Shown here: one piece after another, positions 19,187 through 27,244 of the stretch
How the letters are laid out: each line of letters starts with the position of its first letter
How positions within the stretch are numbered: position 1 is the first letter of the stretch
Assembly (NCBI RefSeq): GCF_021379005.1
Contig: NZ_CP075171.1
Coordinates: forward strand, 3,782,001-3,846,000
Source of the DNA: Leptodesmis sichuanensis A121
Lineage (GTDB): Bacteria > Cyanobacteriota > Cyanobacteriia > Leptolyngbyales > Leptolyngbyaceae
Direction: 5' to 3'
DNA: 64,000 nucleotides
Notes under the pieces: model-generated
Told to the model about the DNA's origin: nothing
Database searches by the model: none
What the model saw: the letters and a program-made list of their open reading frames with translations, nothing else
Translations under genes and position numbers: made by a program

Positions 19187-19356
19187 TGGGTTCTAGCCTC
19201 CATCAATTGTCTGTATTAGGAGCGTAAGGATAAAGCGACAAGGGTAGGGACTGGACGATCGCCCATTGACCTTATGCTTCGTCTCTACAGCTTTCAATTG
19301 TAAAGACTTCGTGACGGTTTCTTGCGAAACCGGAAAATTTGGCGAGATTTTTCCGC

Positions 19357-20403
19357 CTAAGAAAGACTATGACCATGCCTTACGGTAGAACTGCGATCGG
19401 CATGAATCTCAATCACCAAATCCGCTCTCTCCAACAGGGGTTGAATGAACAAGTCAGGATGCAGCGCTTTCCAGAAATATTCGACAAATGCCGCCACTTC
19501 CTCATCGGACATCCCTGGTTTGCCGCTCGCTTGCATCTGATGTTCCGCCTGCAGCCGCCACTGTTTGCTCAAGCGGTAGTCGGTTAAATACAAAATCCAC
19601 AAATTATCCAGCCGTTCCCAGAGCGGCAAGTAGTCTCGTAAATTTGCATTCATATCACGGGCAAAGGCTCGATCGGCTTCAGTCCTGATCGGATCGGGAG
19701 CCTGGTCAAATACAGTTGGATCGACAGGTCGGCAGCCGACAAACCAGCCTTCAAACAGCACGATGTCAACGTTGCCGACCTCTTCGGGAGTGGTGCGATC
19801 GCCCATGCCATGATGGAGCGATTTGTCGAAGCGGGGGATGGAGAGTGGGGAGTGGGGATTAAGGTGACGCAACTGATCCAGAACCTGAATTCCCAGATCA
19901 ACATCATGGGTTCCGGGTGGGCCTCTCCAGATGAGGCGGGGGTCTTGTTGTTGTAACAGCAGGCGATCGGCGTAGGTCTTATATAAATCATCCAGCGACC
20001 AGCTTAAGGTCTGGTAGCCCTGTTCCTCTAAAATCAGTGTCAGAATTTTTCCCAATGTGGTTTTCCCGGTTCCCTGTGCCCCTAAAATGCCTTGAATCCA
20101 GGGACGTTTCAGGGTTTGCTGTTGTGCGGCCAATTGTTGAGCCAGCGGTAACCAGATCTGCCAGAGGGTGACTAAATAGTTGGCCGGATGACCCAGCAGG
20201 CGATCGCACAACGGACAAAACAGCGGGTAAATCCTCTGTAACCACTTCATGCGTTGGGCGATCGCTTCATACACCGTCTCAGGCGTAATTCCCAATGCTG
20301 CCGCCCGTTCCCCATCCGCCAACTCCCACTGCACCAGAGCCTGCTCCTGCTCAGACCCCAACTCCTCTCCCGCCACCAGCCGTTCCAAAATCCACCCAGC
20401 CAT
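19357..20403 (-). CDS. D-glycerate 3-kinase (GLYK/plant-type P-loop kinase)
   Basis: A 348-residue P-loop kinase. A helical N-terminal region precedes Walker A G-A-Q-G-T-G-K-T-T near residue 110. The characteristic RGPPGTHDVDLG, IPRFDKSLHHGMGDR and VLFEGWFVGCRPV segments follow, which match the glycerate kinase that ends photorespiration by making 3-phosphoglycerate. Uridine-kinase-like relatives share the fold, so a small chance of another substrate remains. A short Pro/Ser stretch (LNPHSPLS, about 19838-19865) interrupts the region before IPRFDKS and resembles the G/C-rich spacer strings. Confidence 0.85.
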   Translation of the reverse strand: MAGWILERLVAGEELGSEQEQALVQWELADGERAAALGITPETVYEAIAQRMKWLQRIYPLFCPLCDRLLGHPANYLVTLWQIWLPLAQQLAAQQQTLKRPWIQGILGAQGTGKTTLGKILTLILEEQGYQTLSWSLDDLYKTYADRLLLQQQDPRLIWRGPPGTHDVDLGIQVLDQLRHLNPHSPLSIPRFDKSLHHGMGDRTTPEEVGNVDIVLFEGWFVGCRPVDPTVFDQAPDPIRTEADRAFARDMNANLRDYLPLWERLDNLWILYLTDYRLSKQWRLQAEHQMQASGKPGMSDEEVAAFVEYFWKALHPDLFIQPLLERADLVIEIHADRSSTVRHGHSLS

Positions 20404-20439
20404 ACCCGCTGCCCTTCCAGACCGAGAGTTTTCATTCTC

Positions 20440-20480
20440 ATATCAATTTTGGATTTTGGATTGGCGATTTTGGATTGAGT
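20440..20480. repeat. ATTTTGGA spacer string
   Basis: 'attttggattttggattggcgattttggattg' is the reverse complement of the TCCAAAA string family. It is non-coding here and lies upstream of the glycerate kinase gene. Confidence 0.75.
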
Positions 20481-20491
20481 GAACAGCAGCC

Positions 20492-20556
20492 AAAACTCGG
20501 AGTTTTGAATTGTGGAAGTTAAGATTACTGATTCTGAGCAAAAATTCCGAGTTTTT
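20492..20556 (-). repeat. R2 dispersed repeat, copy 1
   Basis: About 65 bp bounded by inverted ends (AAACTCGGAGTTTTGAATTGT ... TTCCGAGTTTTT). Its reverse complement matches 24821-24880 over most of its length (CAGAATCA-TAATCT-AACTTC-ACAATTCAAAACTCCGAG). Confidence 0.75.
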
Positions 20557-20685
20557 GGTGAACCTCTCCACTCCCAATCTTGCATCCCCATCCCCGAATC
20601 CCCGCCCCTATCCCCCAATCACACCCTAATTGGCAAAAAGTGACGTAAGATCACCAAACAACGGCTGTCTGCAACCCAATTCCCT

Positions 20686-21564
20686 ATGGCTTCCGATACG
20701 TCTGGTTCCACGTCTATCTCAGTTCCTGACTCTCTTCCATCCGACTCTCCTGGCTCCTCAGAGGGCAATCCGCCAACGGCAGATCCTGTTGATGATGCTA
20801 TAAATACTCTACGAGAACAGCAAATTCGCCTGCACAGTGAGGACGGCAAAATTCTGCTGACTCTGCCTCCAGAGATTGATTCTGAGCAGGAGAATCCGGC
20901 CTGTGCACTGACCTGGGCCGAAATTTCCCAACAAATCAAACAACGGCTCCATGCAGGGGAACGGTTGTGGCAGGCGGATACCACTGTCCATTTGATGACT
21001 CGCGATCGCCTGCTGGATGGACGCCAGTTGCAGGAAATAGCTGATAGTCTGGCGGAAGTACAACTGCGGTTGGAGCGAGTGTTTACCAGTCGTCGTCAAA
21101 CAGCGGTAGCGGCTGCAACGGCTGGATACTCAGTTGAACAGCAATCTGCTATTGCCCAACTCAATCCATCCAATACTGGATCGGCTTCGGCTCTGGCAGA
21201 ACCGCTGTATCTACAAACAACCCTGCGATCGGGGGCCGACATTCAACACAACGGCACAGTGATTATTTTGGGTGACTTAAATCCAGGTAGTTCGGTAGTT
21301 GCCGATGGCGATATTTTGGTGTGGGGAAGGTTGCGCGGGATTGCCCATGCAGGCGCAAAGGGAAATGCCCGCTGCTTAATCATGGCCTTACAGATGGAGC
21401 CAACCCAGTTGCGGATTGCCGACTTTGTAGCCAGAGCACCGGAAACTCCGCCTGACCACCAGTACTATCCAGAAGTGGCCTATGTCACGCCTCAGGGTGC
21501 CATTCGCATTGCCAAAGCGCTGGATTTTTATCGATCGCAAACCAGTGGGCGGGAGAATAAATAA
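20686..21564 (+). CDS. minC: Septum site-determining protein MinC
   Basis: A 292-residue cell-division inhibitor that blocks FtsZ assembly away from midcell. The C-terminal beta-helix domain is clear: QTTLRSGADIQHNGTVIILGDLN, VVADGDILVWGRLRGIAHAG and CLIMALQMEPTQLRIADFV. The N-terminal 65 residues are Ser/Pro/Asp-rich and poorly conserved. It heads the order minC-minD-minE-aroE. The stop codon overlaps the first bases of an R1 repeat, so the minC transcript would end in or pass through that hairpin. Confidence 0.95.
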   Translation: MASDTSGSTSISVPDSLPSDSPGSSEGNPPTADPVDDAINTLREQQIRLHSEDGKILLTLPPEIDSEQENPACALTWAEISQQIKQRLHAGERLWQADTTVHLMTRDRLLDGRQLQEIADSLAEVQLRLERVFTSRRQTAVAAATAGYSVEQQSAIAQLNPSNTGSASALAEPLYLQTTLRSGADIQHNGTVIILGDLNPGSSVVADGDILVWGRLRGIAHAGAKGNARCLIMALQMEPTQLRIADFVARAPETPPDHQYYPEVAYVTPQGAIRIAKALDFYRSQTSGRENK

Positions 21565-21635
21565 ACCTTGTCCAAGTCCAGAATCGGGGTTTCTCTAATT
21601 GGAAAACGACCGTTCTCTCGCTGGACTTGGGTTCA
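21562..21635 (+). repeat. R1 palindromic element, copy A
   Basis: About 74 bp, bounded by TAAACCTTGTCCAAGTCCAG and CTGGACTTGGGTTCA, which are imperfect inverted repeats. The core contains GGAAAACGACCGTTCTCT. It overlaps the minC stop codon. Confidence 0.85.
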
Positions 21636-21792
21636 GTTTTGAGTTCTAAGTTTTAAGTGAGGAGTTAAGGGCCTTTCACTTTGCCACTTTTGAGCTATAA
21701 GAAAGGCAGTTTTGGTATTGTTAGAGAACTCTGAATTGCTGGTTTACGCTGATTAGTCGTTTTAGTCGTTTAGTGATTGATTTCCTCCTTAC

Positions 21793-22599
21793 ATGAGCCG
21801 CGTTATTGTTGTTACGTCTGGAAAAGGCGGGGTGGGTAAGACCACCACTACGGCGAATCTGGGTATGGCATTGGCCAAGCGAGGTCGCAAAGTGATTGTC
21901 ATCGATGCTGACTTCGGTCTGCGAAATCTGGATTTGTTGCTGGGATTGGAAAACCGGGTTGTTTATACGGCAGTGGAAGTTTTGGCAGGGCAATGTCGAT
22001 TGGAACAAGCTCTGGTTAAAGATAAACGCTTCCCTAACTTGATGCTGCTGCCAGCGGCGCAAAATCGTACCAAGGATGCCGTAAAGCCTGACCAGATGAA
22101 GCAATTGGTAAATGCTTTAACCAAAGCGTTTCATTACGTACTGGTGGATTGTCCCGCTGGGATTGAAATGGGATTCCAGAATGCGATCGCGGCGGCCAGA
22201 GAAGCTCTGATTGTTACTACTCCTGAAATTGCGGCAGTGCGGGATGCCGATCGGGTGATTGGGCTGCTGGAGGCGAATAACATTAAGCAAATTCGGCTGA
22301 TTGTCAACCGCTTACGGCCAACAATGGTGCAGGCCAACGATATGATGTCGGTCGAAGATGTGCAGGAAATTTTGGCTGTGCCTCTGATTGGCATTGTTCC
22401 CGATGATGAGCGGGTGATTGTTTCTACTAATAAGGGCGAACCCCTTGTTCTGGCGGAAACTCCTTCCCTGGCTGGCACGGCTTTTGATCACATTGCCCGT
22501 CGGCTGGAAGGCGAAACGGTTGAATTTCTGGACTTAAATGCTCCTCCGGATAGCTTGTTTACCCGTATACGAAAAGCTCTTTCGACCAAACTTTTCTAA
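21793..22599 (+). CDS. minD: Septum site-determining ATPase MinD
   Basis: A 268-residue membrane-cycling ATPase. The deviant Walker A motif is GKGGVGKTTTT (residues 10-20), with DADFGLRNLDLLLG and VLVDCPAG following. The C terminus SLFTRIRKALSTKLF is the amphipathic membrane-targeting helix. It recruits MinC to the membrane and is released by MinE. It is intact and of usual length. Two R1 repeat copies in opposite orientation flank it (21562-21635 and 22597-22664). Confidence 0.97.
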   Translation: MSRVIVVTSGKGGVGKTTTTANLGMALAKRGRKVIVIDADFGLRNLDLLLGLENRVVYTAVEVLAGQCRLEQALVKDKRFPNLMLLPAAQNRTKDAVKPDQMKQLVNALTKAFHYVLVDCPAGIEMGFQNAIAAAREALIVTTPEIAAVRDADRVIGLLEANNIKQIRLIVNRLRPTMVQANDMMSVEDVQEILAVPLIGIVPDDERVIVSTNKGEPLVLAETPSLAGTAFDHIARRLEGETVEFLDLNAPPDSLFTRIRKALSTKLF

Positions 22600-22664
22600 A
22601 TCAAGTCCAGCGAGAGAACGGTTGTTTTCCGATCAACTACGGTTCTCGACTTGGATAAGGTTTA
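22597..22664 (-). repeat. R1 palindromic element, copy D
   Basis: The reverse complement begins TAAACCTTATCCAAGTCGAG and ends CGCTGGACTTGATTTA. It lacks about 5 bp of the core. It overlaps the minD stop codon. Confidence 0.85.
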
Positions 22665-22780
22665 GTTCTCGGTTTTGAGTTTTGAGTTTTGAGTTGGGAA
22701 CCTGCACTGCTGAGTCTGCAACTTAATATTCCTGAAACTTAATATTCAAAACTCTGAACTCTCAACTCTTAACTCCATAT
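22664..22780. repeat. TTTTGAGTTTTGAG / AACTCTTAACTC spacer strings
   Basis: 'ggttttgagttttgagttttgagttggg' is followed by 'caaaactctgaactctcaactcttaac'. The two halves are complementary, so the minD-minE spacer could fold into a long imperfect hairpin next to R1 copy D. Confidence 0.7.
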
Positions 22781-22786
22781 TGCCTC

Positions 22787-23326
22787 ATGCTGCTTGAACT
22801 TCTAGAACGCTTATTTTCCCGACCAGATAACAGCCGCCAACAGGTGAAAAACCGTTTGAAGCTGGTGCTGGCCCACGATCGCACTGATCTTCCGCCTCAG
22901 ATGGTGGAGGCAATGCGCATGGAAATTCTAGAAGTAGTCTCTCGCTACGTGGAACTGGATACGGAAGCAATGGAATTTTCCCTGGAAAGCAACCAGCGTA
23001 GCACCGTTCTGATTGCTAACCTGCCGATCCGCAGAATTTATCCGCGTCCCGAACCGGAGCAAGAAGAGCTAAAAAACATTACCATTCCAGAGTTAACTCT
23101 GACAGAGGCTGGTGAGTTATCTTCAGAGGCTGGGACAGTGGAAACCGCGCCTCCCGTCACCAATGACGTGGCTTCATCGACTGAAGCATCCCCTCCATCT
23201 GATGCCTCATCCACTGATGTTGTACCGGCTGAAGTTGCACCAGTCGAAACGACTGCCAGTACTGGATCGTCTGTCTCTGAAACGGCTCCATCCGATCCAA
23301 CCCCTACTGAATCCGCCAAACCGTGA
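22787..23326 (+). CDS. minE: Cell division topological specificity factor MinE with long C-terminal extension
   Basis: A 179-residue protein. Residues 1-88 are a normal Min[11 protein letters not shown] membrane/MinD-contact helix, [17 protein letters not shown], and the [20 protein letters not shown] beta region. Residues about 89-179 are an added tail rich in Ser, Thr, Pro, Glu and Ala without recognisable domains, nearly doubling the usual ~90-100 residue length. MinE stimulates MinD ATPase to drive oscillation. The stop codon overlaps the aroE GTG start (GTGA), indicating translational coupling. Confidence 0.94.
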   Translation: MLLELLERLFSRPDNSRQQVKNRLKLVLAHDRTDLPPQMVEAMRMEILEVVSRYVELDTEAMEFSLESNQRSTVLIANLPIRRIYPRPEPEQEELKNITIPELTLTEAGELSSEAGTVETAPPVTNDVASSTEASPPSDASSTDVVPAEVAPVETTASTGSSVSETAPSDPTPTESAKP

Positions 23327-24192
23327 TTACTGGAAAAACCAAACTTCTGGGTGTGATCGGCTACCCGATCGAGCATTCCCTCTCGCCTGTGATGCACAAT
23401 GCCGCGATCGCGGAGTTGGGTCTTGATTATGCCTACTTACCCTTTGCCATCAAGCCAGAAGATTTACCCACGGCGATCGCAGGGTTCGAGGCCATCGGGC
23501 TTCAGGGATTCAACGTCACGATTCCCCACAAACAGGCGATCATGTCTTTACTGTCTGAGATCTCTCCCGTGGCGCAGGCCGTTGGTGCGGTGAATACCGT
23601 CTGCCGCACTGAACATGGCTGGCAGGGTACGAATACCGATGTTGCCGGATTTTTGGCTCCCTTAAAGGCATTGCAACGAGACTGGCAACAAACGATCGCG
23701 GTCATTTTGGGCAATGGGGGAGCGGCTCGTGCAGTTGTGGCCGCTTGTTCTCAATTAGGCTGCGCTGCTGTGCAAGTTGTAGGCCGCGATCGCCAGAAGC
23801 TCCAGGAATTTCAACAAAGCTGGCAAACCTCTCCTGTCACCGTCAATCTACAAACGATGTTATGGCAGGACTTACCTCAGCTACTGCCTACTGCCGGATT
23901 AGTTGTGAATACTACTCCGATCGGGATGCATCCCCACGACTCCCAATCACCTATTCCCCTGGAGATGTTTCCTGGTTTGCAACCGGGGGCGATCGCCTAC
24001 GACCTGATTTACAATCCCCGACCGACTCTATTTCTGCAACAGGCCGCCCACCACGGAGCCATTCCCCTGGATGGCCTGGAAATGTTAGTTCAACAAGGAG
24101 CCGCTGCCCTGGAATTGTGGTTAGGGCGATCGGTGCCTGTGGAGGTGATGCGGCGATCGCTGCAGGAGTATTTGGCGAACCCAAGGCTATAG
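23323..24192 (+). CDS. aroE: Shikimate dehydrogenase
   Basis: A 289-residue NADP-dependent enzyme reducing 3-dehydroshikimate in aromatic amino acid synthesis. Visible signatures are [17 protein letters not shown] (about 12-28), the catalytic Lys in [17 protein letters not shown], the nucleotide site [13 protein letters not shown], and NTTPIGMHP. The start is GTG, overlapping the minE stop. Just after the stop, AAGGCTATAGCCTT followed by a T-rich run may serve as a weak terminator. Confidence 0.96.
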   Translation: MITGKTKLLGVIGYPIEHSLSPVMHNAAIAELGLDYAYLPFAIKPEDLPTAIAGFEAIGLQGFNVTIPHKQAIMSLLSEISPVAQAVGAVNTVCRTEHGWQGTNTDVAGFLAPLKALQRDWQQTIAVILGNGGAARAVVAACSQLGCAAVQVVGRDRQKLQEFQQSWQTSPVTVNLQTMLWQDLPQLLPTAGLVVNTTPIGMHPHDSQSPIPLEMFPGLQPGAIAYDLIYNPRPTLFLQQAAHHGAIPLDGLEMLVQQGAAALELWLGRSVPVEVMRRSLQEYLANPRL

Positions 24193-24274
24193 CCTTGCCC
24201 CTGACTCTTTAGGCACTTTTTTTCCATTAGCGATGCTTCTCAATAGCATCAAGAATTATTTTGTGCAATATTGC

Positions 24275-24314
24275 TTGACATTTTGTAACAATTTAGTTTA
24301 CATTTATTTACATC
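24275..24314 (+). promoter_or_regulatory. psb34 promoter with HLR1-like site
   Basis: A TTGACA -35 box (24275-24280) is followed after 17 bases by TTACAT. Two direct 8-mers, TTTACATT (24297-24304) and TTTACATC (24307-24314), are separated by two bases. The known HLR1 consensus for the regulator RpaB is two (G/T)TTACA(T/A)(T/A) units spaced by two, so this matches at 15 of 16 positions. It overlaps the -10 box, a repressor-type position. Confidence 0.65.
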
Positions 24315-24337
24315 AAGAGACGCAGTGAGGTTTCCCG

Positions 24338-24505
24338 ATGTATACGACGAATAACGAAGGCTTATTGAACAACTACGCAGCTGAGCCTCAGATGTACTAC
24401 GCCGAATATCCCTCCGAGTGGCAGCAACGTCGGTATGCTCTGCAAGGCGCGATCGCAACTCTGCTGGTCGCCAGCCTTGTTCTAATTGGTATTTCAGTTG
24501 GTTAG
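24338..24505 (+). CDS. psb34: Photosystem II assembly protein Psb34 (Hlip-like single-helix protein)
   Basis: A 55-residue protein starting MYTTNNEGLLNNYAAEP and containing YYAEYPSEWQQRRYALQGAIA followed by one TM helix. It matches the Psb34 family (Synechocystis Ssl1498), reported in late photosystem II assembly intermediates and related to high-light-inducible proteins in its N-terminal part. The promoter holds an HLR1-like RpaB site, which fits light-stress control. A 29-bp palindrome follows 10 bases after the stop. Confidence 0.85.
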   Translation: MYTTNNEGLLNNYAAEPQMYYAEYPSEWQQRRYALQGAIATLLVASLVLIGISVG

Positions 24506-24515
24506 TGAATCCCTG

Positions 24516-24544
24516 GTAGAGACGTTCTGCCCGAACGTCTCTGC
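24516..24544. repeat. 29-bp palindrome GTAGAGACGTTC type (copy 2)
   Basis: GTAGAGACGTTC / GAACGTCTCTGC arms lie between psb34 and the next small gene. One base breaks the symmetry. Confidence 0.85.
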
Positions 24545-24591
24545 AAATAAAGATTTTCAGTGAAAAGTTTACGATCGTAGGAGAAAGACTA

Positions 24592-24789
24592 ATGTTTGCA
24601 CCGATTGTTGTCGTCGTTCGCCGTTTGATGGGAGATAAGCGCTTCATCAAGTTACGGGGAGAAGCGATCGCCCTCCATTCCCAGGTCATCACCAACTTCT
24701 GCAACCGGGTTGGCATTGATCGCACCCAACGGCAAAATATGATCCGCATGGCGCGGGACAACGGTAAAAAACTGGGCCTGCTGGCGTAG
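24592..24789 (+). CDS. Small conserved basic protein, function unknown
   Basis: A 65-residue protein starting MFAPIVVVVRRLMGDK, with conserved-looking segments FIKLRGEAIALHSQVI, NRVGIDRTQRQN and a DNGKKLGLLA end. I recall near-identical small proteins in other cyanobacteria, sometimes labelled 'electron transporter' without visible redox motifs; it has only one Cys. Net positive charge and helical content suggest nucleic-acid or membrane-surface contact. A GTAGGAG lies about 9 bases before the ATG. Being next to psb34 it may share light regulation. Confidence 0.75.
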   Translation: MFAPIVVVVRRLMGDKRFIKLRGEAIALHSQVITNFCNRVGIDRTQRQNMIRMARDNGKKLGLLA

Positions 24790-24820
24790 AGGATTTGGGA
24801 TTCAGTGAAAGCAGCAAAGG

Positions 24821-24880
24821 CTCGGAGTCTTTTCTGAGAATCAATAATCTCAACTTCTACAATTCAAAACTCCGAGTTTT
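24821..24880 (+). repeat. R2 dispersed repeat, copy 2
   Basis: About 60 bp bounded by CTCGGAGT and ACTCCGAG. The interior GAGAATCAATAATCTC and AACTTCTACAATTCAAAA match the reverse complement of copy 1 at 20492-20556. Confidence 0.75.
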
Positions 24881-24922
24881 AGGTAAACTCCTTTACCCCT
24901 CCACCCCTTCCCCCCTCCACCT

Positions 24923-25618
24923 CTAAACCAGTCCCGCCCGTAACGCCACCACCGCCGCCTGTACCCGATCGTCCACTGCCAATTTATTCATAATTCCCCG
25001 AACGTGGGTTTTGACCGTATTGGGACTGAGGTAAAGCGCTTCTCCAATTTCCGTATTGTTATTGCCTTCCACCAGCAGCCTTAAAACATCCATTTCGCGC
25101 TCTGTAAGATGACCAATGCTGGGGTCAGGAGTGGCTGGTCTCAAATTATCCATCACGCATCGCGCCACTTGCGGATCCAGGTACAAGGCTCCCGTTGCGG
25201 CAGCAGCGATCGCCGCTAACATTTGCTCAATGCTGGCCCCTTTAACGCAGTAAGCATCTGCTCCACTGCTGAGGGCCGCTAATACTTCGGTTTGATCGGT
25301 ATGGGAGGTGAGCATCACCACCCGCACATGAGGCAGTTGCTGCTTAATCTCATCCGTTGCGGCAATGCCATCCTTTTTCGGCAAACCGATATCCATGATA
25401 ATCAGGTCGGGTTTGTGTTCCAGTGCCGCTTTCACACCTCGAAAGCCATCCTCAGCGACTTCTACAATTTCAAACTGTGGTTGAGAAGACAGAATGCGCT
25501 CCAGACCTAACTGGATCATGGGATCATCTTCAACAATCAGAATTCGCAGCGGCTGAACACTTGAGGGGCGAGAGGCGGACAACACAGTGAGAATCTCCAA
25601 GCAACTGAGATAGTTCAC
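24923..25618 (-). CDS. NarL/LuxR-family response regulator
   Basis: A 231-residue two-component regulator. The receiver domain (about 24-140) has the acidic pocket VEDD at 29-32, the phospho-acceptor D76 in LIIMD, and the conserved Lys in VKGAS. The C-terminal LuxR helix-turn-helix is LTEREMDVLRLLVEGNNNTEIG...SPNTVKTHVRGIMNKL. The start is GTG at 25618; the first 20 residues are unconserved, so a downstream start is possible. It lies 27 bp after the hybrid kinase gene on the same strand, so the two probably form a signalling pair. Confidence 0.92.
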   Translation of the reverse strand: MNYLSCLEILTVLSASRPSSVQPLRILIVEDDPMIQLGLERILSSQPQFEIVEVAEDGFRGVKAALEHKPDLIIMDIGLPKKDGIAATDEIKQQLPHVRVVMLTSHTDQTEVLAALSSGADAYCVKGASIEQMLAAIAAAATGALYLDPQVARCVMDNLRPATPDPSIGHLTEREMDVLRLLVEGNNNTEIGEALYLSPNTVKTHVRGIMNKLAVDDRVQAAVVALRAGLV

Positions 25619-25645
25619 ATTTTATTGTCAGCAAGCCTGTGGTTG

Positions 25646-26854
25646 CTAAGTGCAGAAACTCTCTTTAGAAAGATTTTGGGTCTCAGAGGCGATCGGCAAG
25701 GTAAACCAGAAGGTTGCTCCCTCATGGGGTCGGCTTTCAACCCCAATCTCTCCTCCATGAGCGGTGATAATTTGACGGCAGAGATAGAGGCCAAGCCCCA
25801 GACCAACAGTACGACGAGTCTGATTCCCCCGCTTATACAGTTCAAATATTGTATTGCTATGCTCTGGCGGAATGCCGACACCACTGTCCTGCACCAGGCA
25901 ACGCATCTTGGGTGGCTGGGCATCCTGGATCACTTCTGCCCTTAAAGACAACGTCAGGCCGGGGGGATTGTGTTTCAAGGCGTTAGCGATTAAATTCTCA
26001 TAGACCCGACATAACTGGTTCGGATCCGCCTGGACAGGGGGCAGGTCGTCGGCAATCAGGAGGTTGAGGCTGGCTTCCTCCCGTTGCAGCAATGGTTCCC
26101 AATCTGCAGCCAGTTGCTTCACGAACTGATGCAGGTTAACAGGCTGAACTTGTAGGGATAGCCCTTCTATTGCATTCGCCTGAGTTTCCAGCAAGGAATT
26201 GATCAGGGCGAGCTGGCGATCGTGGCTGTGAATCATCCGTTGTAAGACCACCTGGGAAACGATCGCCTTTCCCTGATTGGCTTCGGCTTCTGCCAATAAA
26301 CTTTTCAGCACCATTAACCCTCCAGTAACGGGATTTCGCAGGTCATGGGAGACGGCATGAAGGAAGACCTGCACTGCTTCTTGAGCTTTTTGTCGCTCGC
26401 GGATCTCTTCTTGCAAATGGAGATTCTGGGCTTTTAACTGGTTCTGTAGTTTTTGAATGTCCAGGTGGGTGCGTGCCCGGACTAACACTTCCTCTACGCG
26501 AAAGGGCTTACTGATGTAGTCAACCGCTCCCACTTCAAAGGCTTGTACTTTATCAAAAACGTCAGTGAGAGCGGTCATAAAAATCACGGGAATATCTTTG
26601 GTCGCTGGATCCAGTTTCAGGCGGCGGCAAGTCTCAAACCCATCAATTCCTGGCATCATCACATCCAGTAAAATCAGGTCAGGCTTGGCATAGGGAATTT
26701 GGGCGATCGCGCTTTCGCCATCCTGGGCGACCCGCACCTTATACCCCGACTCGCTGAGAGCAGTGACTAAAATCCCCAAATTGGTGGGGTTATCATCCAC
26801 CAACAAAATGACACTGCCATCGGTTGCCTCTAAATTTTGTCGTTCGTCTGCCAT
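25646..26854 (-). CDS. Response regulator/histidine kinase hybrid
   Basis: A 402-residue soluble protein with an N-terminal receiver domain (VDD at 19-21, phospho-acceptor D64 in LILLD, Lys116 in SKPF), a short coiled coil at about 130-160, a HisKA dimerisation domain with H170 in HAVSHDLRNP, and a HATPase_c domain with N (ENLIANALKHN), G1 (DSGVGIP) and G2 (GLGLGLYL) boxes. With no sensor or TM segment, its input must come by phosphotransfer to the receiver. It likely phosphorylates the adjacent LuxR-type regulator. Confidence 0.93.
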   Translation of the reverse strand: MADERQNLEATDGSVILLVDDNPTNLGILVTALSESGYKVRVAQDGESAIAQIPYAKPDLILLDVMMPGIDGFETCRRLKLDPATKDIPVIFMTALTDVFDKVQAFEVGAVDYISKPFRVEEVLVRARTHLDIQKLQNQLKAQNLHLQEEIRERQKAQEAVQVFLHAVSHDLRNPVTGGLMVLKSLLAEAEANQGKAIVSQVVLQRMIHSHDRQLALINSLLETQANAIEGLSLQVQPVNLHQFVKQLAADWEPLLQREEASLNLLIADDLPPVQADPNQLCRVYENLIANALKHNPPGLTLSLRAEVIQDAQPPKMRCLVQDSGVGIPPEHSNTIFELYKRGNQTRRTVGLGLGLYLCRQIITAHGGEIGVESRPHEGATFWFTLPIASETQNLSKESFCT

Positions 26855-26890
26855 TTTTTACCACTGCCATCTGTGACCACAATTTGAGAC

Positions 26891-26953
26891 TGTAAAGCGA
26901 GAAAATGTACGGTTTTCTCGAAAAACTCCTGCTTTGGATTTGGACAAAGTTTA
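26891..26953 (-). repeat. R1 palindromic element, decayed copy F
   Basis: The reverse complement begins TAAACTTTGTCCAAATCCA, close to the R1 left end, and includes GAAAACCG-ACATTTTCTCGC. The right end has decayed. It sits 36 bp upstream of the hybrid kinase start. Confidence 0.5.
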
Positions 26954-27041
26954 GAACGGCTTTTGGATCAAATTCTTAAGACTTTATTCCAACTTTTTAA
27001 TAACGCCTGGAAAACTTTTTTCAGTCGTCTACAATGAAGAG

Positions 27042-27114
27042 AGCGGAGACGCATGTTTCCGTTCACTCCTCACACCACACTCCGCCTGAACTTTGTTCGG
27101 GCGGTTCCTTTTTA
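27042..27114 (+). ncRNA. yfr1: Cyanobacterial functional RNA 1 (Yfr1)
   Basis: The ultraconserved unpaired Yfr1 core ACTCCTCACACCAC is at 27065-27078. It is flanked by a 5' stem CGGAGAC-GCAT-GTTTCCG (27044-27061) and a 3' stem CCGCCTGAAC-TTTG-TTCGGGCGG (27082-27104) that runs into TTCCTTTTT as terminator. A TACAAT at 27030-27035 is a fitting -10 box. Position upstream of trxA is the usual place of yfr1. In other cyanobacteria Yfr1 pairs through the core with mRNAs of outer-membrane proteins. Confidence 0.93.
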
Positions 27115-27244
27115 AAGGGTACCCGTTCCAGACTGAGCACTGATTCCCTGCAAATTATGACTATATGTGTAGGATTTGTAGAAGAGAGCCACTCTTTTCG
27201 CTATGGTAGAATCTTGTGACATAAGTATAGACAAGGTTTTTAGC

